From Variovorax jilinensis (GTDB taxonomy: Bacteria > Pseudomonadota > Gammaproteobacteria > Burkholderiales > Burkholderiaceae_C): a stretch of 64,000 nt of DNA. Made by a program: the position numbers and the translations under genes. Shown piece by piece: positions 58,025-64,000 of the stretch (position 1 is its first letter; each line of letters begins with the position of its first letter). The stretch spans positions 124,001-188,000 of the forward strand of contig NZ_JASZYQ010000001.1 in assembly GCF_030316885.1 (NCBI RefSeq), read 5' to 3'. The notes under the pieces were generated by a model. That model had not been told where the DNA came from and made no database searches. It was given only the letters and a program-made list of their open reading frames with translations.

Positions 58025-59281
58025 TCAGGCCGGGGGCGCCGCCTCGCTCTCGCGCCAGCTGCGCAGGCGCCGGTAGAGCGTGCCGCGCGACACGCGCAGC
58101 TGGCGCGCGGCGTTCGAGATGTTGCCGTGATGCGCCGCGAGCGTTTCCTCGATCAGCCGGCGGCTGTGGCCACGCAGGCTGGGGTCGTCCGCGCCGGCGT
58201 CGCCGCCTTGCGCATCGCTGCTCGCGGGTGGCACGGGCGCGGGCGCCGTGGACTCGTCGGGACCGGCGATGGACGACGGCAGGTCCGCGGAAACGGAAAC
58301 CGCATGACCGAAATCGATGCCGTCGAGCGCAGGGGTGCGCGCCTGCAGCCAGACCCCGAGCCCGCTCGCGAGCCGCACCGGCTGCGCCGCGTTGCGGCAG
58401 CCGATGCGCAGCAGCGTCGCGAGGTCGAAGCCGAACAGCATCTCGACGTTGCAGGGCTCGGCCTCGGGCAGGCCGCCGACCAGGCGCGCAGCGGCGGTGT
58501 TGAGCCAGACGACCCGGCCGTCCGCGGCGACGCCGGCCAGCGCCTCGAGCGGCGTTCCGAGCAGGCTCGGACTGGCCTGGAAGCGCAGCACCAGCAGCTC
58601 GGGCGACTGCGTGACCAGGAGGCGGTTCTCGATCGTGGTGGCATGCAGCCCGACCATCGAGGCGGCGTCGAAGCCGAAGCGGCGCGACTCGATCGACAGG
58701 TCGAGCACGCCGGCCAGACGGCCATTCACGTCGCGGATCGGCGCCGCTGCGCAGCTCATCGTGCGCAGGCATTCGAAGTAATGCTCGGCACCGTCGACCG
58801 TGCAGGCCTGGCCGGTGCTGGCGACGATGCCGGGCGCGGTGGTGCCGACCACGCTCTCGGCGATGTTGACGCCGAGCCGCGCGGTGCTGCGCAGGATCGG
58901 CTGCTGGGCCGCGGCCGGATGGTGCGTGACGTGCACGATCACGCCCTGGGCGTCGGTCAGCAGCACGCGGCAGTCGGTGCCCGCGAGCGCGCTCTCCATG
59001 CCGGCCAGCTCGCCGTGCGCGGCCTGCAGCAGTTCGTGGTTGCGTGCCAGCGTGGCGTGCAGTCGGCTCGGCGTCACGGCCTCGAAGCTCACGCTGCGGC
59101 GCGTGTCGGCATGGGCGCGCGTGCAGCGCAGCCAGGACTGGATCACGGCCTCGCCGACCAGGCCCGAAGGGCGCACGCCTTCCTCGAAGAACTGGGTCCG
59201 GGCCAGCGCCACCCGTTCCGCGACGGTGCTGGCGAACAGCTGCCGCGGACCGCCGGCCTGGGCGCGCGTCGAAAGGGGCAA
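58025..59281 (-). CDS. AcoR-like regulator lacking the sigma-54 AAA+ domain
   Basis: About 418 residues from the proposed TTG59281, which has GGAGG seven bases upstream. The N-terminal region resembles AcoR: VGEAVIQSWLRCTRAHADTR, then a GAF domain (LGVNIAESVVGTTAPGIVAS). A PAS-like stretch follows (LAGVAADGRVVWLNTAAARL). The end is a Fis-type HTH: LIEETLAAHHGNISNAARQL and RGTLYRRLRSW. The central AAA+ module with GAFTGA is missing, so it cannot drive sigma-54 polymerase. Divergent from the PQQ dehydrogenase. The GTG59332 start would include the palindrome at 59315-59331. Confidence 0.8.
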   Translation of the reverse strand: MPLSTRAQAGGPRQLFASTVAERVALARTQFFEEGVRPSGLVGEAVIQSWLRCTRAHADTRRSVSFEAVTPSRLHATLARNHELLQAAHGELAGMESALAGTDCRVLLTDAQGVIVHVTHHPAAAQQPILRSTARLGVNIAESVVGTTAPGIVASTGQACTVDGAEHYFECLRTMSCAAAPIRDVNGRLAGVLDLSIESRRFGFDAASMVGLHATTIENRLLVTQSPELLVLRFQASPSLLGTPLEALAGVAADGRVVWLNTAAARLVGGLPEAEPCNVEMLFGFDLATLLRIGCRNAAQPVRLASGLGVWLQARTPALDGIDFGHAVSVSADLPSSIAGPDESTAPAPVPPASSDAQGGDAGADDPSLRGHSRRLIEETLAAHHGNISNAARQLRVSRGTLYRRLRSWRESEAAPPA

Positions 59282-59314
59282 GTGGACCTCCGCTTCGGAA
59301 CGAGGGCTCGAATT

Positions 59315-59331
59315 TGTTCCGCAATGGAACA
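59315..59331. promoter_or_regulatory. 17-bp palindrome between the AcoR-like and PQQ-ADH genes
   Basis: TGTTCC-GCAAT-GGAACA, perfect 6-bp arms with a 5-base spacer, in the divergent gap. It suits a Fis-type HTH dimer and is the likely binding site of the AcoR-like protein. Confidence 0.6.
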
Positions 59332-59413
59332 CTCAGGCGCTAGGGAAATCCCGAGGGTGATGAATGGCCCGCCGCGCACCATCCTTCGCAGCACAACGAC
59401 AGGAGACGACACG

Positions 59414-61522
59414 ATGAAGAAATTCCCCGCCGCGCTGGCGCTGGGCGCGTTGCTGTGCCTGGGCGCCTCGGCTGCATGGGCCCAGGCCGCCAAGGGCTCG
59501 CCGGAGCACATCAAGGCCGCGATCCAGAAGGTCGACGGCGCCTTCATCCGGGCCAATGCAGCCAAGACCCCCGACTGGCCCAGCTACGGCCTCGACTACG
59601 CCGAGACGCGCTTCAGCAAGCTCGACCAGGTCAACGCCGGCAACGTGAAGGACCTCGGACTGGTCTGGTCCTACGACCTGCAGTCCACGCGCGGCGTCGA
59701 GGCCACGCCGCTGGTGGTCGACGGCATCATGTACGTCACGGCTTCTTGGAGCGTGGTGCATGCGATCGATGCGCGCACCGGCAAGCGGATCTGGACCTAC
59801 GACCCGAAGGTCGACCGCTCGAAGGGCTACCGCGGCTGCTGCGACGTGGTCAACCGCGGTGTGGCGCTGCACCAGGGCAAGGTCTACGTGGCCGCCTACG
59901 ACGGCCGGCTGATCGCCCTCGACGCCGCCACGGGCCAGGTGGTGTGGGAGAAGGGCACCATCATCGACCACAAGCGCTCCTACACCATCACCGGCGCGCC
60001 GCGCGTGTTCAAGGGCAAGGTGATCATCGGCAACGGCGGCGCCGAATACGGCGTGCGCGGCTACGTCACGGCCTACGACGCCGCCTCGGGCGAGCAGAAG
60101 TGGCGCTGGTTCGTGGTGCCCGGCGATCCGTCCAAGCCCTTCGAGGACGCCTCGATGGCCAAGGCCGCCAAGACCTGGGACCCGAGCAACAAGTACTGGG
60201 AGTCGGGCGGCGGCGGCACGGCGTGGGACACGCTCACCTTCGATCCCGAACTCAACCTGATGTACGTGGGCACCGGCAACGGCTCGCCGTGGGCCCACAG
60301 CCAGCGCAGCCCGAAGGGCGGTGACAACCTCTACCTGGCCTCGATCGTCGCGCTCGACCCCGACACCGGCAAGTACAAGTGGCACTACCAGGAGACGCCC
60401 GGCGACAACTGGGACTACACCTCGACCCAGCCGATGATCCTGGCCGACGTGAAGATCGACAACAAGCCGCGCAAGGTCATCCTGCACGCGCCCAAGAACG
60501 GCTTCTTCTTCGTCATCGATCGCACCAACGGCAAGTTCATCTCGGCAAAGAATTTCGTCGACGTGAACTGGGCCACGGGCTACGACAAGAACGGCCGCCC
60601 GATCGAGATTGCGGCCGCGCGCCAGAACACCAAGCCCGGCGACAGCATCCCGGGGCCCTTCGGCGCCCACAACTGGCATCCGATGTCCTACAACCCGCAG
60701 ACCGGGCTGGCCTACCTGCCGGCGCAGCACGTGCCGCTCAACCTCATGGACGACAAGGACTGGAAGTTCAACGAGAACGCGCCGGGCCGTCCGCACGCGG
60801 CGCTGGGCTGGAACACGGCCATGTTCGCCAACGCGGCACCGCCGACCAGCAAGCCGATGGGCCGCCTCGTGGCCTGGGACCCGGTCGCGCAGAAGGAAGC
60901 CTGGGGCGTGGAGTACGCCTCGCCCTGGAACGGCGGCACCCTCACCACCGCGGGCAACCTCGTGTTCCAGGGTACGGCGGACGGCCGCCTGGTGGCCTAC
61001 AACGCGAAGAGCGGCGACAAGCTCTGGGAGACGCCCACCGGCACCGGCGTGGTCGCGGCACCGGCCACCTTCATGGTCGACGGCAAGCAATACGTGTCGG
61101 TGGCGGTCGGCTGGGGCGGCGTCTACGGACTGGCCCAGCGCGCCACCGACCGCCAGGGCCCGGGCACGGTCTACACCTTCGCGGTGGGCGGCAACGCGCC
61201 GAAGCCCGAGTTCGTGCAGTACCGCATGGACAAGCTGCTGCAGGGCGTGAAGTACAACCCCGCGAGCGTCGAGGCCGGCACCTACCTCTACGTGAGCAAC
61301 TGCGTCTTCTGCCACGGCGTGCCGGGTGTCGACCGCGGCGGCAACATCCCGAACCTCGGCTACATGGCGCCCGCGTACATCGAGAACCTCGGCCAGTCGG
61401 TCTTCAAGGGCCCCGCGATGGCGCGCGGCATGCCCGACTTCACGGGCAAGCTGACGCCGGACGACGTCGAGAAGATCAAGGCCTTTATCCAGGGAACGGC
61501 CGACGCGATCCGGCCGAAGTGA
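59414..61522 (+). CDS. PQQ-dependent quinohaemoprotein alcohol dehydrogenase (type II)
   Basis: A 702-residue periplasmic enzyme with a signal peptide (cleavage near AAWAQA, about 23). The eight-bladed propeller has the vicinal disulphide Cys142-Cys143 (YRGCCDVV) and catalytic Asp334 (GDNWDYTST). The residue two after that Asp is Thr, not Asp, which predicts a calcium rather than lanthanide cofactor. A C-terminal cytochrome c domain has Cys630-x2-Cys633-His634 and a Met ligand in ARGMPDF. It oxidises alcohols or aldehydes and passes electrons to a cytochrome. GACAGGAGAC precedes the ATG. Confidence 0.95.
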   Translation: MKKFPAALALGALLCLGASAAWAQAAKGSPEHIKAAIQKVDGAFIRANAAKTPDWPSYGLDYAETRFSKLDQVNAGNVKDLGLVWSYDLQSTRGVEATPLVVDGIMYVTASWSVVHAIDARTGKRIWTYDPKVDRSKGYRGCCDVVNRGVALHQGKVYVAAYDGRLIALDAATGQVVWEKGTIIDHKRSYTITGAPRVFKGKVIIGNGGAEYGVRGYVTAYDAASGEQKWRWFVVPGDPSKPFEDASMAKAAKTWDPSNKYWESGGGGTAWDTLTFDPELNLMYVGTGNGSPWAHSQRSPKGGDNLYLASIVALDPDTGKYKWHYQETPGDNWDYTSTQPMILADVKIDNKPRKVILHAPKNGFFFVIDRTNGKFISAKNFVDVNWATGYDKNGRPIEIAAARQNTKPGDSIPGPFGAHNWHPMSYNPQTGLAYLPAQHVPLNLMDDKDWKFNENAPGRPHAALGWNTAMFANAAPPTSKPMGRLVAWDPVAQKEAWGVEYASPWNGGTLTTAGNLVFQGTADGRLVAYNAKSGDKLWETPTGTGVVAAPATFMVDGKQYVSVAVGWGGVYGLAQRATDRQGPGTVYTFAVGGNAPKPEFVQYRMDKLLQGVKYNPASVEAGTYLYVSNCVFCHGVPGVDRGGNIPNLGYMAPAYIENLGQSVFKGPAMARGMPDFTGKLTPDDVEKIKAFIQGTADAIRPK

Positions 61523-61527
61523 GTGTT

Positions 61528-61640
61528 GCTCGCCCCCAGGTTGCCCGGCACTTCGTGTCCGGGCGCCCACCCCCTGCCGGGGGCAACACCTGCGGCCCGG
61601 CGAAGCCGGTTCCGCGGTGTTTCACCAACGGGCCTGGCTG
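61528..61640 (+). repeat. Structured 3'-end element, copy C (after PQQ-ADH)
   Basis: Begins 6 bases after the stop with CTCGCCCCCAGGTTG. Its first stem is GCCCGG-CACTTCGTGT-CCGGGC, different in sequence from copies B and D but still paired. The third stem at 61586-61620 has ACACC/GGTGT, GCGG/CCGC and CCGGC/GCCGG around GAA, then TTTC. It faces copy D across about 70 bases. Confidence 0.82.
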
Positions 61641-61710
61641 CGCCGGCCGACAGAAGACAGGACAGTGACGGCGGTGCGTGCTATCGGGCGGGGCGCAGCG
61701 CCCGCCTGTT

Positions 61711-61808
61711 CGTGGGCAGTCGCGGAACCGGCTTTGCCGGGCCGCTGACTGCGCCCCCGGCAGGGGGTGGGCGGGCTACACGAAGTGAGCCCAACCTGGG
61801 GGCGAGCC
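61711..61808 (-). repeat. Structured 3'-end element, copy D (after the Bug gene, inverted)
   Basis: On the minus strand it starts 4 bases after the Bug gene stop with GGCTCGCCCCCAGGTTGGG. First stem GGGCT-CACTTCGTGT-AGCCC. In its third stem (61716-61752) the outer arms are GCAGTC/GACTGC instead of ACACC/GGTGT, while GCGG/CCGC and CCGGC/GCCGG are kept. Copies C and D can also pair with each other as one long inverted repeat. The rest of the 290-base gap shows nothing coding. Confidence 0.82.
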
Positions 61809-61812
61809 AATG

Positions 61813-62790
61813 TCAGTCGGCATACACGCCGGCGGCCTTGATGATCGGGCTCCACTTGGCGATCTCGGCGGCCACGAACTTCTTGTGGCCCTCCGGCTCG
61901 ACGCGGCCGTCGGCGGCGACCACGGCGCCCAGGCCTTCCTGCTTCTTGATGAACTCGGGGTCCTTCAGGGCGACCTTGAGCGCATCGTTGAGCTTCTTCG
62001 TGACGGCCGGCGGCGTGCCCTTGGGCGCGTAGAGGCCGTGCCAGATCGTGACCTCGAAGCCCTTGAGGCCTTCTTCCTGCAGCGTCGGCAGGTCCTTCAG
62101 CAGCGGCGTGGTCAGGCGCTTGCTGGTGGTCACTGCATAGGGCTTGACCTTCTTGGCCTCGATCTGCGGCGAGGTGTTGGTGGTCTGGTCGCACAGCAGG
62201 TCGATCTGGCCGCCGATCAGGTCGGTGATGGCGGGCGCCGTGCCCTTGTAGGGAACCGGCGTCATCTCGGTCTTCATGGCCGTCTGGTAGAGCAGGCCGC
62301 ACAGGTGCGAGGCCGAGCCGATGCCGGCATTGCCGAGGTTGATCTTGCCCTTGTTGGCAGCGATCCAGGCGGTCAGTTCCTTGTAGTTGTTGGCCGCCAT
62401 CTGCGGCTTGGCGATCAGGGTCATCGGCACGTCGTTGACGATGCCCAGGTATTCGAAGTCGCTCTCGACCTTGAACGGCACGTTGCGCACCAGCGTCGGG
62501 ATGGTCGACATGCCGATGTGGTTCAGCAGCAGCGTGTAGCCATCGGGATTGGCACGTGCCACCTTGGCGGCGCCGATCGAACTGCCGGCGCCCGGCACGT
62601 TGTCGACCACGATGCTGCCGCCGCCGAGCGGCTTGCGCAGCGCTTCGGCAAGGTCACGCGCGACGCGGTCGGTCGGGCCGCCTGCCGCGAACGGCACCAC
62701 GATGCTGATGGGCTTGCTGCCCGGAAAATCTTGCGCGTGGACGCTCAGGGCAGCGGCGGCGATGGCCGTGAAGGCAAACAGCTTGTTCAT
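61813..62790 (-). CDS. Bug-family extracytoplasmic solute receptor
   Basis: A 325-residue periplasmic receptor with a short signal peptide (MNKLFAFTAIAAAALSVHA). Motifs: IVVPFAAGGPTDRVARDLAE, VVDNVPGAGSSIGAAKVA, PVPYKGTAPAITDLIGGQI, and APKGTPPAVTKKLNDAL. Ligand unknown. It converges with the PQQ-ADH gene, both followed by repeat copies, and no transporter membrane genes are near. Confidence 0.9.
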   Translation of the reverse strand: MNKLFAFTAIAAAALSVHAQDFPGSKPISIVVPFAAGGPTDRVARDLAEALRKPLGGGSIVVDNVPGAGSSIGAAKVARANPDGYTLLLNHIGMSTIPTLVRNVPFKVESDFEYLGIVNDVPMTLIAKPQMAANNYKELTAWIAANKGKINLGNAGIGSASHLCGLLYQTAMKTEMTPVPYKGTAPAITDLIGGQIDLLCDQTTNTSPQIEAKKVKPYAVTTSKRLTTPLLKDLPTLQEEGLKGFEVTIWHGLYAPKGTPPAVTKKLNDALKVALKDPEFIKKQEGLGAVVAADGRVEPEGHKKFVAAEIAKWSPIIKAAGVYAD

Positions 62791-62918
62791 GATTGGCGAT
62801 GGGTTACAGAATGCGAGGGCGCGATCTTATCGACTGACCGAGACCTGACGAATCGCGGATTCCCCTGAGTTCGCGCAGATATTGCACTTTGAAGGAAGTT
62901 AAATGGAACGTGTGTCGA

Positions 62919-63650
62919 ATGACGGCTGAGGGCGCGCTCGAACGGGCCGTCGGCCTGCTGCGCGAGGCGCGGCGCATCGTGGTGTTCTCCGGCGCGGGGC
63001 TCTCGAAGGCGTCGGGCATACCGACGTATCGCGATGCCGACGGTCTCTGGATGAATCAGCAGTCCGCGCATTTCTCGCATGCCGACGACCTGAAGCGCGA
63101 CCCGGCCGGCTTCACGAAGTTCTGGGGCCAGCGCCTGGCAGCCGTCGAGGCGGCGCGTCCCAATCCGGCGCACCTGGCGCTGGTTCAACTGCAGCGGTTG
63201 CGACCGGCGACACGGCTCGTGACCCAGAACGTGGACGGCCTGCTGAACCAGGCCGGCGCGCACGACGTGCTCGAACTGCACGGCTCGCTGCGCCGCTGGC
63301 GCTGCGACCATTGCGGCAACCGGCGCGGCCCGTGGATCTTCCACCGCTGCCTGCGCTGCGGCTTCCGGGGCCGGCCCGACGTCGTGATGTTCGGCGAGAT
63401 GCTCAACAAGGGCGTGCTGCTCGACGCCCAGGTCGCGGCCGAGGAATGCGATGTGTTCCTGCTGGTCGGCAGCACCGCCGTGGTCTACCCGGCCGCGGAA
63501 CTGCCCGAGCTGGCGCTGTCGCGCGGCGGCCGGCTCGTGACGCTCAATGCCGAGCCGCTGGCGCTCGATCGCTCGGCCGCCGCGGTGCTGCGCGGCAAGG
63601 CCGAGGAACTGCTGCCGCTGCTGGTCGAGGGCGCGACCGCGGCGGCTTGA
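62919..63650 (+). CDS. Sirtuin-family NAD-dependent protein deacylase
   Basis: A 243-residue SIR2 protein. NAD-binding FSGAGLSKASGIPTYRD, TQNVDGLLNQAG, the catalytic His in LELHGSLRRWRC, and a zinc module made of CDHCG and CLRCG pairs; then PDVVMFGEM. It removes acyl groups from lysines using NAD. It resembles the bacterial class with fewer CobB-specific residues (no obvious Tyr/Arg succinyl pocket seen). ATG62919 is preferred over an upstream TTG at 62889. Confidence 0.9.
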   Translation: MTAEGALERAVGLLREARRIVVFSGAGLSKASGIPTYRDADGLWMNQQSAHFSHADDLKRDPAGFTKFWGQRLAAVEAARPNPAHLALVQLQRLRPATRLVTQNVDGLLNQAGAHDVLELHGSLRRWRCDHCGNRRGPWIFHRCLRCGFRGRPDVVMFGEMLNKGVLLDAQVAAEECDVFLLVGSTAVVYPAAELPELALSRGGRLVTLNAEPLALDRSAAAVLRGKAEELLPLLVEGATAAA

Positions 63651-63665
63651 GCGCTTCTGCCTCCG

Positions 63666-64000
63666 TTACTGGAAGCGGAAGTTGCGGGCGTTGCTGCCGT
63701 TGAAGCGGATCTTGCCGATCTGCCAGTTGGCGTCGACCGCGGTGCCGCTTTCGCCGAGCACGACCACAGCGCCGCTGTGGGCCTTGCCGCAGGTGGCGGG
63801 CTTGCCGCCCCCCAGCCCGCCGGTCGTGTCCTGGCAATCCGTACTCGTGTTGTCGCGGAACATGCCGCCGTCGCCCGAGATGCCGTCCACGATGCAGGCA
63901 TTCGGATACTTCACGAAATTGAAGGTCTCGAAGTCTTCCGAGCCGATGTAGTCCGGATTGATCGCGACCTTGTCGCCGACCGGGTCGCCGGCCGAGATGC
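63666..64000 (-). CDS. Hypothetical protein, C-terminal part (cut by window end)
   Basis: The frame is open to the last base, so about 111 C-terminal residues are visible. It is Gly/Asp/Asn-rich with Cys in NACIVDG, TDCQDT and ATCGKA and ends WQIGKIRFNGSNARNFRFQ, looking like an extracellular or pilin-like beta-rich domain. An internal GTG at 63914 could mislead as a start. No family recognised. Confidence 0.6.
   Translation of the reverse strand, partial: ISAGDPVGDKVAINPDYIGSEDFETFNFVKYPNACIVDGISGDGGMFRDNTSTDCQDTTGGLGGGKPATCGKAHSGAVVVLGESGTAVDANWQIGKIRFNGSNARNFRFQ

Noticed and set aside
61528..61808. Inverted repeat pair C/D as the ends of an insertion sequence or MITE
   Set aside because: No transposase or target-site duplication is seen, other copies are single, and each copy begins right after a stop codon in the same gene-relative orientation.

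Overview
The window looks like chromosome of a high-GC betaproteobacterium, most likely Comamonadaceae and probably Variovorax or a close relative. The evidence is the protein families and their order: three orphan Bug-type solute receptors, PhaM, DUF3567 and DUF1840 proteins, a recG-oxyR pair, and a split spc/alpha ribosomal cluster ending in an initiator tRNA. I see no phage, plasmid, transposase or CRISPR array.

Layout. 1-8.4 kb holds mixed housekeeping genes: an SGNH hydrolase cut by the window edge, a YXWGXW-type periplasmic protein, lrgA/lrgB, purU, an omega-aminotransferase, a ChaN-like lipoprotein, DUF3567, DUF3108 and a fumarylacetoacetase-family hydrolase. 8.4-12.2 kb is a small aromatic-oxidation locus with a LuxR-type regulator divergent from an FAD hydroxylase, a DUF2783-like protein and a Bug receptor; an 18-bp palindrome lies in the divergent gap. 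12.3-16 kb has a YwqK/MORN-like protein, a VOC protein, phaM and a FIST sensor.

17.5-23.5 kb is the most novel-looking region. An XRE-type regulator sits beside a CREST-superfamily (alkaline-ceramidase-like) membrane hydrolase, an LplT-PlsC fusion, a PAP2 phosphatase, two very small membrane proteins and a coiled-coil zinc-ribbon membrane protein. A near-identical 18-bp motif lies just upstream of the regulator gene and again in front of the second operon, suggesting one lipid-remodelling regulon.

23.4-34.5 kb carries an SDR plus aldose epimerase (sugar oxidation), tgt and queA (queuosine), recG, oxyR, dps, ubiA, proC and a phytase-like lipoprotein. 34.7-43.65 kb is the spc plus alpha ribosomal cluster, rplN to rplQ, with secY and rpoA. 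It has terminator-like hairpins before rpsD, rpoA and rplQ, then a tRNA-fMet gene and a strong terminator.

43.8-50.8 kb is a tightly overlapping minus-strand operon for the CoA-dependent (2-aminobenzoyl-CoA type) aerobic aromatic pathway: bifunctional monooxygenase/OYE-type reductase, MarR, enoyl-CoA hydratase, acyl-CoA dehydrogenase, CoA ligase and RidA. Its promoter appears nearly leaderless and overlaps an inverted repeat.

50.8-64 kb has a cyclopropane-fatty-acid synthase family protein, DUF1840, two Bug receptors, a LysR/SDR divergent pair with a 17-bp palindrome, E1 alpha/beta of a 2-oxo-acid or acetoin dehydrogenase, an HNH protein, an AcoR-like regulator that lacks its AAA+ domain, a type II PQQ quinohaemoprotein alcohol dehydrogenase, a sirtuin and a truncated hypothetical protein.

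A structured intergenic element of about 100-120 bp occurs four times, each time directly after a stop codon and in the same orientation as the gene before it. Its stems show compensatory base changes between copies.
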